Positions 1 to 9,480 of a DNA stretch of 64,000 nt are shown here, piece by piece; position 1 is the first letter of the stretch, and each line of letters opens with the position of its first letter. Location: the NCBI GenBank assembly GCA_002490775.1, contig DKUR01000063.1, forward strand, positions 62,001 through 126,000, in the 5' to 3' direction. Source of the DNA: Lachnospiraceae bacterium UBA7199 (lineage in GTDB: Bacteria; Bacillota; Clostridia; Lachnospirales; Lachnospiraceae). Position numbers and translations under genes: made by a program. Below the pieces are notes generated by a model. The model was not told the DNA's origin. It worked only from the letters and a program-made list of their open reading frames with translations, and ran no database searches.

Positions 1-1011
1 TTATCGGCTTCAATTCTTTGTTTTCTTCATATGCTGGTTTTATATTTAATTTACAAAGGCTCTTCAAGAAAACAGGCTGGAAGAGAACTGCTGAAAAATC
101 AGGATTTAGGTTTACACATTGTATATATGCTGATGGGAACAGGCGTGATGTATTCACTTGTCTGGTTATGTTTTCAAGGATTGCCGCTGATTGATCAATA
201 TCTATTCTTTTTATTGGGGGACAGGTCAGGGGAAAGTGCTGTCATGTGGGGCGTGTACTATGGGAAATGTCTGGTTTTTTCAGGAGCCATTAGCGGACTC
301 ATTATAATTGCCTGTCTGGGAACTATTCGAAAGGTAGCAGGACTTATAGAACGGGATGAGCAAAGAATTGCAAGAGAAAAGCTTGGAATACTAATTCATC
401 AGTGTGCTGTGATTTCAATACCGGCGGCTGTGCTGCTGGCAGTTTTTTCAGGAAACCTTTTGGAGATGCTGTCTGTAAATGCAGGCAAACAGGCAGTGGG
501 ATGGCTGCAGTTGGGAAGCATACTTATTGTTTTTTGCGTTTATACAGCAGTTTTTGTTGAAATACTGGTAAGAAGCAGGAAGATGAAATATGTGGTATTA
601 ATAGGTACTGGAGCACTTCTTTTGCATATAGGACTTTTGTCTTTCCTTTTAAAAACCACAAACCTTGGAATTACAGCAGTATTGATTGCCGCAATTATTT
701 TCTATGTGCTGGTGGCAGGGGCAGGATTTTGGCTGATCAGCCGTTTCCTTCAGTATACACAGGAATGGATAAAAAGTTTTGTAATTCCCTTAATTGATTC
801 TGCAGTTTCAGGGGTGATTGCAATGCTGCTAAATAAGGTATTTACTCCTCTGCTGGGATCTGCAGTTTCAATGCTTATCTGCCTTTTGACGTCAATTGTT
901 GTCTATTTGGTTCTCTTAATCGTAACCAGAGCTTTTGATGAGGGAGAGCTGGAAGAAATGCCAGGCGGTGGAATTTTAATTATGCTGATTGGAATGCTGC
1001 GATTTAGATAA
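1..1011 (+). CDS. SpoVB/MurJ-like polysaccharide flippase, C-terminal part (5' end outside window)
   Basis: The reading frame is open from base 1, so the gene begins upstream; 336 residues are visible. They form a run of hydrophobic segments typical of the C-terminal half of the MATE/MOP-type polysaccharide exporter family. The ending, a short charged stretch (EGELEEMPGGG) followed by a hydrophobic tail, is like the end of SpoVB and related lipid-linked oligosaccharide flippases. Members sit in the cytoplasmic membrane and move lipid-linked cell-wall or cortex precursors. Which subfamily it is cannot be decided without the N-terminus. The internal ATG at base 31 has no ribosome binding site and is not a start. 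Confidence 0.75.
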   Translation, partial: LSASILCFLHMLVLYLIYKGSSRKQAGRELLKNQDLGLHIVYMLMGTGVMYSLVWLCFQGLPLIDQYLFFLLGDRSGESAVMWGVYYGKCLVFSGAISGLIIIACLGTIRKVAGLIERDEQRIAREKLGILIHQCAVISIPAAVLLAVFSGNLLEMLSVNAGKQAVGWLQLGSILIVFCVYTAVFVEILVRSRKMKYVVLIGTGALLLHIGLLSFLLKTTNLGITAVLIAAIIFYVLVAGAGFWLISRFLQYTQEWIKSFVIPLIDSAVSGVIAMLLNKVFTPLLGSAVSMLICLLTSIVVYLVLLIVTRAFDEGELEEMPGGGILIMLIGMLRFR

Positions 1012-1088
1012 CTTGGTGGTGGTAATGGTATAAATTTGAATATTTTGGCTGATACTGTTTAAAAAGAAATAGTAAAGGTGTGCATTTT

Positions 1089-1715
1089 ATGAAATTTGTG
1101 AAACGTATCAGCTTATTTTTTATTTATCCTTTAAGCATGTTTGCACTTGGATTTGCTTCTAATATGGCAATTATGGAGTTTTTTTATCCAGGAGACAGTA
1201 AAGTAAAGCTTCAAGTGGAAGAGGAGAAAAAAAATCAGGAAGAGACTGTGCCAGTGTCAGTCAGCGATGAACCAATAATGACAGCAAATACGCAATATAT
1301 AGTGCAGTCTTATAATATTGTTACAGGAGAAACAACAGAGGAAGAAGCTGTTTCACCGGATAAATTTATGGGATTAAGCAGGGAAAAATTAGTTCTGGAA
1401 ATTGAGGAATACAATAAAAATCCGTCCCTTTCTGATTTGGAACTGGGATTCCAACATATGGAGTTGATTTCTTTTTCTTCAGGAAAAGTGGTAGTTAGAA
1501 AAAGCTTTGAACCAGAGCAGGAGGAAAAAGGTTTTTTTCTTTTAAATGAGAATCATTATGTGGTAGTTTATGATCATCAATTGTCGCAAGTCTATATGAA
1601 CACGGATATTTTGGTGGAAGAACTGCCGGAAAATCTTCAAAATGAAATTTTGAATATGAAATATATAGAAGATGAGGGAGAATTATATAATTTTCTTGAG
1701 TCTTATTCCAGTTAG
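1089..1715 (+). CDS. BofC C-terminal-domain-like anchored protein
   Basis: A 208-residue protein with an N-terminal hydrophobic anchor (about residues 8-28) and an acidic linker. The C-terminal 60 residues read as a BofC-C-like fold: a short beta stretch (YVVVYDHQLSQVYMNTDI), then VEELPENLQ and a helix ending EELYNFLESYSS-like. In Bacillus BofC acts between the spore membranes and delays SigK activation; proteins with only the C-terminal domain are common in clostridia and their role is unknown. I chose ATG 1089, 8 nt after AAAGGTG, over an in-frame GTG at 1080, which lies too close to that site. The assignment is from pattern only. Confidence 0.6.
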   Translation: MKFVKRISLFFIYPLSMFALGFASNMAIMEFFYPGDSKVKLQVEEEKKNQEETVPVSVSDEPIMTANTQYIVQSYNIVTGETTEEEAVSPDKFMGLSREKLVLEIEEYNKNPSLSDLELGFQHMELISFSSGKVVVRKSFEPEQEEKGFFLLNENHYVVVYDHQLSQVYMNTDILVEELPENLQNEILNMKYIEDEGELYNFLESYSS

Positions 1716-1789
1716 TATTATATTAATCAATGAGAATAACATTTAATGGAGCATTTTTGTGCGTGAAAATGGAAGAAATGAGGAGATAG

Positions 1790-3040
1790 ATGGAGAAAAA
1801 AATAGCGATAGCAATAATCGGAGCAGGAGCGTCCGGAATGACTGCAGCCATAATAGCAGCCAGAAATGGAGCTGACGTCACGCTATTTGAAAAAAATGAC
1901 AGGGTTGGTAAAAAAATACTTGCTACTGGAAATGGAAAGTGCAACTTAACAAATCTGGAATTTGATCTGGGACAGTATTTTTGTGAAGATAAAGTAAAAC
2001 TCCAAAAACAATTTGATTTATTTCCGGTATGGGAAACAATTTCCTTTTTTGAAAGCCTGGGGCTGATGGTTAAAAGTAAAAATGGATATGTTTATCCTTA
2101 TTCGGAGCAGGCATCATCAGTATTGGATATTTTGCGGATGGAACTTAAGCGGTGCCGGATTAAGGTGTTAACAGGTACGGAAATCATGGAAGCTGCCTGC
2201 TTAAGGGAAGGCGGCAGGTTTCAAATAAAAGATAAAGAGGGAAAAAAATATTATTTTAACAGGCTGATTTTATCTTGTGGAAGTCCGGCTTCTTTGAAAA
2301 AGGGAGATGGAACTGTTGGATATGAAATTGCAAAAGGATTTGGACACAGGATTAAGCCGGTGGTTCCAGGGCTGGTTCAGCTAAAATCAAATGAAGATTT
2401 TTTAAAGGCGCTTGCAGGAGTGAGATGCCATGCGGATATAAAGCTTATGCTGGACGGACAAGAGTCAGCCTGCGAAAGCGGAGAACTGCAGTTTACAGAA
2501 TATGGGATTTCAGGCATTCCTGTTTTTCAAATAAGCCGGATCGCAGCGTATGCATTAAAAAAGAATCAGACAGTTGATGTACATATCAATTTTTTCCCGG
2601 AGCAGGAAGAAAAAGTATTTTTTTATACAAACAGACTGCGATACGAAACCCAATTGGAAAAAAACTTAGAAGAATTTCTAACAGGAACGCAAAATAAAAA
2701 AATTAATATGGTTATGATTAAGCAGGCAGGTTTCAAGCCAGAAATGAAGGTGAAAGAGACTGGATGGAAGAAAATATGGACAATGATGCAGAAATACCAG
2801 CACTTTGTGATACCGATAAGTGATGTAAATACGTTGGAAAAAGCACAGGTTTGTGCGGGTGGTGTTGATTATACACAATTATATGTAAGCTTACAGTCAA
2901 AGCTTGTTAATGGGCTTTATTTTACCGGTGAAATGCTTGATGTAGATGGGAAATGCGGCGGATATAATTTGCAGTGGGCATGGACCAGTGGATATATTGC
3001 AGGCATGAATGCGGCTAAAAGGGATGAAAAGGAAAATTAA
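1790..3040 (+). CDS. HI0933/YhiN-family FAD-dependent oxidoreductase
   Basis: A 416-residue flavoprotein. The N-terminus has the FAD-binding Rossmann motif (IIGAGASGMTAAI) followed by the family signature GNGKCNLTN. The C-terminus has CAGGV and the closing FAD contact FTGEMLDVDGKCGGYN. This is the HI0933/YhiN (BaiN/RdsA) family, whose reaction is mostly unestablished; some members have been linked to reductive steps such as bile-acid processing. It ends 2 nt before the next flavoprotein gene, so the two are probably co-translated. AGGAG precedes the ATG. Confidence 0.88.
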   Translation: MEKKIAIAIIGAGASGMTAAIIAARNGADVTLFEKNDRVGKKILATGNGKCNLTNLEFDLGQYFCEDKVKLQKQFDLFPVWETISFFESLGLMVKSKNGYVYPYSEQASSVLDILRMELKRCRIKVLTGTEIMEAACLREGGRFQIKDKEGKKYYFNRLILSCGSPASLKKGDGTVGYEIAKGFGHRIKPVVPGLVQLKSNEDFLKALAGVRCHADIKLMLDGQESACESGELQFTEYGISGIPVFQISRIAAYALKKNQTVDVHINFFPEQEEKVFFYTNRLRYETQLEKNLEEFLTGTQNKKINMVMIKQAGFKPEMKVKETGWKKIWTMMQKYQHFVIPISDVNTLEKAQVCAGGVDYTQLYVSLQSKLVNGLYFTGEMLDVDGKCGGYNLQWAWTSGYIAGMNAAKRDEKEN

Positions 3041-3042
3041 GG

Positions 3043-4689
3043 ATGCTGAGAATCAGTCAGTTAAGGCTATTGGTGGGACATACAGAGGTGGAACTGGAAA
3101 AGCAGGTAAAAAAAATACTGCGGTGCAGGGAAAATCCAGAGATTACCATCGTAAGACGTTCTGTTGATGCCAGGAAAAAGCCGGAGCTATATTTTAATTA
3201 CATAATAGATGTAAAGGTAAAGGATGAAGCAAATATTTACCGCAGGTGTAATAAAAAGCAGGTACAAATTTATAAGGAGGTTTTCTATCGCTTTCCAGTC
3301 AGTGGATATTCAGGGAATATAAGGCCTGTGATTATTGGGACAGGGCCGGCTGGGCTTTTCTGTGGCTATATGCTGGCAAAGGCCGGATTTAAACCAATAC
3401 TTTTAGAACGAGGATATCCGATTGAACAGAGAACAAAGGATGTGGAAAGGTTTTGGGAAAATGGAGATTTAAATTCAGAATCCAATGTACAGTTTGGCGA
3501 AGGCGGTGCAGGAACATTTTCTGATGGGAAGTTAAATACACTGGTAAAAGACAATTATGGAAGAAACAAAAAGGTGTTGTCTTTGTTTGTAGAGTTTGGA
3601 GCACCAGAGGAAATCTTGTACGATTATAAGCCGCATATAGGTACTGATGTGTTAAGGCAGATTGTGGTAAATATACGGAAAGCGATTGAAAATATGGGAG
3701 GAGAAGTTAGATTTGCTTCCAAGGTAACTGATATTGAAGCAGAAGGAAATCAAATATCTGCTTTGATCATTAATAAAACTGAAAGGCTGGAAACTAAGTT
3801 TGTTGTTTTAGCCCCAGGGCATAGTGCAAGGGATACCTTTGAAATGCTTCATCATAAGGGAATCTTAATGGAAGCCAAGCCTTTTGCCCTTGGAATGCGT
3901 GTGGAACATCCTCAGGAACTGATCAATTTATCACAATATGGAAAAGTGGAAGAAAAGATATTAGGAAATGCACCTTACAAGGTAACTGCAAAGGTTTCGG
4001 ACGGAAGAGGGGTATATTCATTTTGTATGTGTCCGGGAGGTTATGTAGTGGATGCTTCTTCTGAACAGGGGCGTCTTGCAGTTAATGGCATGAGTTACAG
4101 CGGCAGGAGCGGACGTAATGCAAATAGTGCAATTATTGTGTCGGTAACGCCTAAGGACTATGAGGGGGAAGGTGCACTTGCCGGTGTGGAATTTCAAAGA
4201 AGGCTGGAGGAAAAGGCGTTTCAGACGGGACTTGGAACAATACCGGTAGAAAGATATTCTGATTATAAAAAGGCAGTTGATAAGACGACTGCCAGCAAGA
4301 CAATGGAGAGCGGGGATGCAAAATGCCAGAAGAGCCCGTCGATGATCCCACAGAACTTTACACCCCAAATAAAGGGAAAATGGAGTTATGGGGCTGTTCA
4401 TGAAATTCTTCCCATATCCCTTAGCAAAGCATTTGTGGAGGGAATGGAACAGTTTGGAACTGTCATAAAAGGTTTTAATGATGGGAATGTGCTGGTAGAA
4501 GGGGTGGAGAGCAGAACTTCTTCTCCAGTAAGGATTTTAAGGGATGAAAATCTGCAGTCCTCTCTGAAGGGATTATATCCTTGTGGCGAGGGGGCTGGAT
4601 ATGCAGGTGGAATTACTTCGGCTGCTATGGATGGAATACGTGTAGCAGAGGAAATGGCAATTCATATTATGGATAGGGAGAATCTTTAA
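3043..4689 (+). CDS. FAD-dependent dehydrogenase (COG2509-type)
   Basis: A 548-residue protein. An N-terminal domain of about 90 residues (ISQLRLLVGH, then a lysine- and arginine-rich stretch) precedes the FAD motif VIIGTGPAGLFCGYMLA. Downstream are NVQFGEGGAGTFSDGKL and a C-terminal PCGEGAGYAGGITSAAMDG. This arrangement is that of the uncharacterised COG2509 dehydrogenases found in most Firmicutes. It starts 2 nt after the preceding flavoprotein stop. The function is unknown; a redox role is inferred only from the FAD site. Confidence 0.85.
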   Translation: MLRISQLRLLVGHTEVELEKQVKKILRCRENPEITIVRRSVDARKKPELYFNYIIDVKVKDEANIYRRCNKKQVQIYKEVFYRFPVSGYSGNIRPVIIGTGPAGLFCGYMLAKAGFKPILLERGYPIEQRTKDVERFWENGDLNSESNVQFGEGGAGTFSDGKLNTLVKDNYGRNKKVLSLFVEFGAPEEILYDYKPHIGTDVLRQIVVNIRKAIENMGGEVRFASKVTDIEAEGNQISALIINKTERLETKFVVLAPGHSARDTFEMLHHKGILMEAKPFALGMRVEHPQELINLSQYGKVEEKILGNAPYKVTAKVSDGRGVYSFCMCPGGYVVDASSEQGRLAVNGMSYSGRSGRNANSAIIVSVTPKDYEGEGALAGVEFQRRLEEKAFQTGLGTIPVERYSDYKKAVDKTTASKTMESGDAKCQKSPSMIPQNFTPQIKGKWSYGAVHEILPISLSKAFVEGMEQFGTVIKGFNDGNVLVEGVESRTSSPVRILRDENLQSSLKGLYPCGEGAGYAGGITSAAMDGIRVAEEMAIHIMDRENL

Positions 4690-4748
4690 AAAGTACGAGA
4701 GCTGGCCTTAAGAAAAGGCAGAATGCACTGGAAAGGAAAGGTATTTGT

Positions 4749-5336
4749 ATGGAGAAAAAAACATTTAGCAGTAAACAAGAGCTAAGAAACAGGTATTTAA
4801 ATTACAGAAATAGTCTTTCCGTGAAGGAACGAAAGGAAAAAAGTGCTAAAATATGGGAACAGCTTAAAAAAGAAGAGGCTTTTCAACATGCGCAGATCCT
4901 TCTTGTATATATGGATTATCGAAGCGAGGTTATGACTACGGGATTGGTAGAAGAGCTGATTGCATCAGGAGAAAAAAGAATTTTTGCGCCAAAGGTCGAG
5001 GGAATGGACATCCAGTTTTATGAGGTATTTGGCATGGAAGATTTTGAAGAGGGATACCAGGGAATCAGAGAGCCATTAAAAGATAAAGCAAGATTATTTA
5101 CAAATAAAATATCACAGGAGGAGGAATGCATGATCCTTGTTCCGGGGGCTGTTTTTGACAGACAGAGAGGACGTATGGGATATGGAAAAGGATTCTATGA
5201 CAGATATCTTGCGTCGTTCCCGGCACTTTATAGCACAGCCCTTGCTTTTGAATGCCAAATCACGAAAAAGGTGCCTGTGGAAGAACATGATATTAGACCG
5301 AATATGATTATAACAGATACAGAGGTTATCAGATAA
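4749..5336 (+). CDS. 5-formyltetrahydrofolate cyclo-ligase
   Basis: A 195-residue protein of the MTHFS family, which uses ATP to convert 5-formyl-THF to 5,10-methenyl-THF in the cytoplasm. Visible motifs are the N-terminal KQELRNRYLNYRNSL (substrate and ATP contacts) and the C-terminal loop MILVPGAVFDRQRGRMGYGKGFYDRYL, here given as two parts: VPGAVFD and GYGKGFYDRYL, the nucleotide-binding signature. Length is normal for the family. GGAAAGG precedes the ATG. It is followed 30 nt later by proA and could share its transcript. Confidence 0.93.
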   Translation: MEKKTFSSKQELRNRYLNYRNSLSVKERKEKSAKIWEQLKKEEAFQHAQILLVYMDYRSEVMTTGLVEELIASGEKRIFAPKVEGMDIQFYEVFGMEDFEEGYQGIREPLKDKARLFTNKISQEEECMILVPGAVFDRQRGRMGYGKGFYDRYLASFPALYSTALAFECQITKKVPVEEHDIRPNMIITDTEVIR

Positions 5337-5366
5337 AAGATTTTATTTAGTAAAAAGGAAGAAAAG

Positions 5367-6611
5367 ATGGAATTGCTAAATCAATTAGGAAAAAATGCGT
5401 CAATCGCCAAATATGAATTACAAAAATTAACTACAGATAAAAAAAATCATGCGTTATGTAAGGCTGCCAGTGCACTTGTTAAAGAAAGCAGTTCATTGTT
5501 ACAGGAAAATGCAAAGGATATTGCCAAAGGGGAAGAAAAGGGAATGCATTCCGGTTTGCTTGACCGGCTGCGTCTTACAGAAGAAAGAATTAAAGGAATG
5601 GCAGAGGGGCTTTTACAGGTTGCAGAACTGCCGGATCCTATTGGACAGGTGATTGAGACTATAGAGCGTCCTAATGGGCTTAAGATCGAAAAACGAAGAG
5701 TACCTATAGGAGTAATTGGCATGATTTATGAATCCCGCCCCAATGTTACCGCAGATGCTTTTGCTCTTTGCTTTAAGAGCGGCAATGCAGTGATTTTGAA
5801 GGGAGGAAGTGATGCAGTTTGTTCCAATATTGCAATTACCAGGGTAATTAGACAGGCACTTAAAGACGAAGGAATTACAGAGGATGCCATTCAATTGATA
5901 GAAGTTGCAGATAGGGCGGTAACCCGGGAATTTATGCGGATGAAGGAATATGTAGATTTATTAATTCCCCGGGGAGGAGCCGGACTGATCAAAAGTGTGG
6001 TGGAGAATAGCATTATCCCGGTAATTGAGACAGGAACTGGAAATTGTCACATTTATGTGGACGAATTTGCTGATCTTGAAAAGGCAATTCAAATTATTAT
6101 AAATGCCAAGACACAACGGATTGGAGTCTGTAATGCCTGTGAATCCTTAGTAATTCATAAGGCAGTAAAGGATGCGCTGCTTCCAAGGCTTGCAGAAGCA
6201 TTGAAAGCATATCATGTGGAAATCAGAGGAGATGAAACGGTAAGACAGGTGATCGACTGTATACCTGCAACAAAGGAAGATTATGGAACAGAGTATCTGG
6301 ATTATATTATTTCCATGAAAACCGTAGCATCTATAGAGGAAGCTGTTGCTCATATAAATAAATACAGTACAAAACACTCTGAATCAATTATTACGGAAAA
6401 AAGAGAAAATGCTGAAAAATTTTTGAATGAAGTGGACGCTGCCTGTGTTTATGCAAATGCGTCTACAAGATTTACAGATGGATTTGAATTTGGATTTGGT
6501 GCAGAAATAGGTATCAGTACACAGAAACTTCACGCAAGAGGTCCTATGGGGCTCAGAGAGTTGACTTCCTATAAATATGTAATCAGAGGAAATGGACAAA
6601 TAAGACAATAA
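5367..6611 (+). CDS. proA: Glutamate-5-semialdehyde dehydrogenase
   Basis: A 414-residue aldehyde-dehydrogenase-fold enzyme that reduces gamma-glutamyl phosphate with NADPH in proline synthesis. The signature IGVIGMIYESRPNVTADA and the catalytic cysteine segment RIGVCNACESLVIHK are both present, and the protein ends with the usual RGPMGLRELTSYKYVIRGNG. Glutamate 5-kinase (proB), usually next to proA, is not in this window; it must lie elsewhere or upstream. The start has AGGAAG about 9 nt before it. Confidence 0.96.
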   Translation: MELLNQLGKNASIAKYELQKLTTDKKNHALCKAASALVKESSSLLQENAKDIAKGEEKGMHSGLLDRLRLTEERIKGMAEGLLQVAELPDPIGQVIETIERPNGLKIEKRRVPIGVIGMIYESRPNVTADAFALCFKSGNAVILKGGSDAVCSNIAITRVIRQALKDEGITEDAIQLIEVADRAVTREFMRMKEYVDLLIPRGGAGLIKSVVENSIIPVIETGTGNCHIYVDEFADLEKAIQIIINAKTQRIGVCNACESLVIHKAVKDALLPRLAEALKAYHVEIRGDETVRQVIDCIPATKEDYGTEYLDYIISMKTVASIEEAVAHINKYSTKHSESIITEKRENAEKFLNEVDAACVYANASTRFTDGFEFGFGAEIGISTQKLHARGPMGLRELTSYKYVIRGNGQIRQ

Positions 6612-6633
6612 TATCGCATGTTATGTAAAAATA

Positions 6634-6696
6634 TGTCGAAAATTGTAATAAATTAAATTTAAATATAACAATAGAAAAATGTCTTAAAATGTCGAA
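6634..6696. promoter_or_regulatory. Two Spo0A-box-like heptamers in a convergent spacer
   Basis: TGTCGAA occurs at 6634-6640 and again at 6690-6696 in the very AT-rich 127-nt spacer between proA and potD. The heptamer matches the core of the Spo0A box known from Bacillus and clostridia. The flanking genes converge here, so no promoter is expected. A weak AAAAAC/GTTTTT hairpin near 6727-6742 may act as a terminator. The match may be chance in AT-rich DNA. Confidence 0.25.
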
Positions 6697-6738
6697 AAAT
6701 ATCAAAAGTTATTTTAAAAATAATAAAAACACATGTTT

Positions 6739-7800
6739 TTAATAAACTTTGACTTCTTTCCAGAGATTATTATACAATTCAGTTCCTTCCACTCCCAGAT
6801 ACTGGAAGGTTTCCAGATTTTTATAAAGGCTAAGATCAGGAAATGCAATAGGGGAAGTTCTAATGTCATTGTCTTCAATCAGAGCCTGTGCAGCAGTATT
6901 GGGGGTGGAATAGGTAATATATTCAAAGTTAATCAGCGCAATGTCAGGGCGACACATAAAATTGATAAAAGCTTCGGCATTTTCTTTGTTGACAGCATTT
7001 TTAGGAATTACCCAGCTATCAATCCATACATTAGTGCCTTCTTTTGGGATGACGTAAACGAGATCCGGGTTTTCACGAATGGTATAGATCGCTTCACCAG
7101 AGTAAATAACGCCAATGGCTGCTTCCCCACTAATCATTTTATCTCTTACCTGATCAATCACATATGCCTGAACCAGTTTTTTCTGTTGAATCAAAGCATT
7201 TTTTGCGGTTTCAAGTTCTGTTTGGTTTAGGGTATTCATAGAATATCCGTTTAGCTTGAGGGCCACCATAAAGGCATCTCTGACGGAGTCCTGCATAAGG
7301 ATATTGTCATAATAGGTTTCATCCCAAAGCACAGCCCAACTGTCAATCGGTTCTTTTACCATTGTTTTATTGTAAAGGATTCCCACTGTTCCGAAGCAGT
7401 AAGGGATGGAGTATTTGTTTTCCGGATCAAATTCTTTGGACTGCTCGAAATATTGGGTGCCAATATTTACCACATTTGGAATATGATCAAAATTAATTTC
7501 TGCAAGCAGGTCATTTTCAATCATTTTTTGTATCATATAATCAGAGGGACAGATCACATCATATACAGTGGAACCAGACACCATTTTAGGATACATAATT
7601 TCATTGGTTTCAAATTCCTCATAAATCACTTTAATACCGGTTTCTTCTTCAAACATGTCAATTGCCATAGGATCAATGTATTCGCCCCAGTTGTATACAA
7701 TCACTTGGCCATTTTCTCCAAATGCAGAGTTTCCGCAGCCGGTCAGCAGAAAAGATAAAGAGCTGCAAAGTATAAAAATCAGACAATACAGTTTTTTCAT
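6739..7800 (-). CDS. potD: Spermidine/putrescine-binding lipoprotein
   Basis: A 353-residue extracellular solute-binding protein. The signal peptide ends in the lipobox LTGC (cysteine at about residue 22), so it is predicted to be lipid-anchored outside the membrane. The mature part begins with VIVYNWGEYIDP, the typical opening of PotD/PotF proteins, and includes YSIPYCFGTVGILYNK and the C-terminal INFEYITYSTPN. It is last in the potABCD order and captures polyamine for PotBC. The ligand is inferred from family and operon. Confidence 0.93.
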   Translation of the reverse strand: MKKLYCLIFILCSSLSFLLTGCGNSAFGENGQVIVYNWGEYIDPMAIDMFEEETGIKVIYEEFETNEIMYPKMVSGSTVYDVICPSDYMIQKMIENDLLAEINFDHIPNVVNIGTQYFEQSKEFDPENKYSIPYCFGTVGILYNKTMVKEPIDSWAVLWDETYYDNILMQDSVRDAFMVALKLNGYSMNTLNQTELETAKNALIQQKKLVQAYVIDQVRDKMISGEAAIGVIYSGEAIYTIRENPDLVYVIPKEGTNVWIDSWVIPKNAVNKENAEAFINFMCRPDIALINFEYITYSTPNTAAQALIEDNDIRTSPIAFPDLSLYKNLETFQYLGVEGTELYNNLWKEVKVY

Positions 7801-7846
7801 TATTCATCTCCTTTATAAATTAAAAAGGTTGAGCAATTGCAGTTTT

Positions 7847-8629
7847 TTATTGCGTTGTGTTTTTAGTGTTTGAAGGCGATTTGTTGACAAGCAGTAAAAG
7901 CAGCAGTACCGTTAAAAAAATGATAGTGGAAAGGGCATACATTTCCGGTTTAATTCCTTTTTTTACTTCCGTATATATTTTGGTGGATAGTGTGTCTGCT
8001 CCCGCACCCTTTGTAAAATGAGTAATGATGAAATCGTCCAGCGACATGGTAAATGCCATCAAAAATCCTGAAAGGATGCCGGGCAGGATTTCAGGAAAAA
8101 CCACTTTCATAAAACCATACACAGGTCCGGCACCAAGATCCAGCGCAGCCTCGTAGGTGTAAGGATTTAATTGTTTCATTTTAGGCAATATGTTTAAGAT
8201 TACATAAGGAATACAAAAGGTAATGTGTGACAAAAGGATGGTACCCATTCCAAACCGAAGTCCGGTACTGATGAAAAGGAGCATCAGGGAAATGCCGGTG
8301 ACAATATCAGCATTCAACATAGGAATATTAGTTATTCCGATTATGATTGTCCTTGTATATTTCTTTAAATTCATGATGGAAATGCAGGCAATGGTGCCAA
8401 TCAATGTGGCAGTGATGGAAGCAGTCAGAGCAATCAGCAGAGTATTAAAAAGCGCCTGCATGATCTCCTCATTCAAAAATAGGGCTTGATACCAGGTTAA
8501 TGTAAATCCGCCCCATTTTGCCCGGGTTTTACTTGCGTTAAAGGAAAGTATCATTAAAGTTGCAATGGGAGCATAGAGGAAAATAAAAATGAATGCTACA
8601 TAGATTCTTTTTATGGCATTCTTGATCAT
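7847..8629 (-). CDS. potC: Spermidine/putrescine ABC permease
   Basis: A 260-residue membrane protein with about six hydrophobic segments and the permease EAA loop (EAALDLGAGPVYGFMKVVFP) that contacts the PotA ATPase. The first segment, FIFIFLYAPIATLMILSFN, is typical of PotC. Its start overlaps the potB stop by 4 nt (ATGA), showing translational coupling. Confidence 0.93.
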   Translation of the reverse strand: MIKNAIKRIYVAFIFIFLYAPIATLMILSFNASKTRAKWGGFTLTWYQALFLNEEIMQALFNTLLIALTASITATLIGTIACISIMNLKKYTRTIIIGITNIPMLNADIVTGISLMLLFISTGLRFGMGTILLSHITFCIPYVILNILPKMKQLNPYTYEAALDLGAGPVYGFMKVVFPEILPGILSGFLMAFTMSLDDFIITHFTKGAGADTLSTKIYTEVKKGIKPEMYALSTIIFLTVLLLLLLVNKSPSNTKNTTQ

Positions 8630-9480
8630 AGAGTACCCCCCTTTCCATCTTTGTCAAACACAGCGGAGACTACCATGTTAAAAATAATAAACATCATAAG
8701 CACAATAGAAAGACCGCTTCCTAAATGCCAATTGCTTGCCTGAGTAAATTCTTCTTCTATCACATTTCCAATCAAAAGGATTTTGCCTCCGCCAAGCAGC
8801 TTGCTGATCAAAAAAGTGGTAAGAGCAGGAATAAACACCATAGTAATGCCGCTTATGATTCCGGGGGTGGTCAAAGGAAGGGTGATTTTTGTGAAAACCT
8901 GAAACTCATTTGCGCCAAGATCCCTTGCAGCATGGATCACATTGGGATCAATCTTTATTAAGGAGTTGTAAACAGGCAGTACCATAAAGGGCAAAAAATT
9001 ATAAACCATGCCAAGTATAATGGCATAGGGAGTATTTATGATTTTAAGGGCAGGCAGATGCAAAAAAGCAAGAATGTTATTAATAACACCTGTTTTTTCC
9101 AGCAATGTCTGCCATGCCAGTGTGCGCAGCAGAAAATTCATCCACATGGGAAGAATAAAAATCAGTACAATAATATTTTTGTGAGCAGCGTTCGACTTAC
9201 TTGACAGAAAGCCAGTTTGCAAAGAGTGGTCGCCGCTGCATAGGATCATGGCAAGTGGATATGCAAGAAACAGACAAATCAGGGTGGAAACAAGTGATAA
9301 GCCCAGCGAAATCCAAAGCGACTTTGCATGCCCAGGGGATGAAATTGCCATAACATTATTCAAGGTAAAAGCTCCGCTTTCATCAGTAAGTCCATAGTAG
9401 AACACAATCCCCAAAGGGATAAGGATAAACAGGGTGGACCAGATAAAATAAGGGGTGCCCAGAAGTTTTTTCTTATTCAT
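8626..9480 (-). CDS. potB: Spermidine/putrescine ABC permease
   Basis: A 284-residue integral membrane permease with the EAA loop AARDLGANEFQVFTKITLP. It pairs with PotC to form the polyamine channel. I chose the ATG at 9480 (MNKKKLLGTPYF), which overlaps the potA stop as ATGAATAA and lies 12 nt after GAGGAGG. An upstream in-frame ATG at 9501 would add seven residues and increase the overlap. Confidence 0.92.
   Translation of the reverse strand: MNKKKLLGTPYFIWSTLFILIPLGIVFYYGLTDESGAFTLNNVMAISSPGHAKSLWISLGLSLVSTLICLFLAYPLAMILCSGDHSLQTGFLSSKSNAAHKNIIVLIFILPMWMNFLLRTLAWQTLLEKTGVINNILAFLHLPALKIINTPYAIILGMVYNFLPFMVLPVYNSLIKIDPNVIHAARDLGANEFQVFTKITLPLTTPGIISGITMVFIPALTTFLISKLLGGGKILLIGNVIEEEFTQASNWHLGSGLSIVLMMFIIFNMVVSAVFDKDGKGGTL

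Noticed and set aside
4700..4720. GCCTT/AAGGC hairpin before the 5-formyl-THF cyclo-ligase gene
   Set aside because: Only five pairs and no T-run; too weak to call.
6733..7230. 165-codon open frame on the plus strand
   Set aside because: It is antisense to potD, Phe/Asn-rich without motifs, and has no ribosome binding site.
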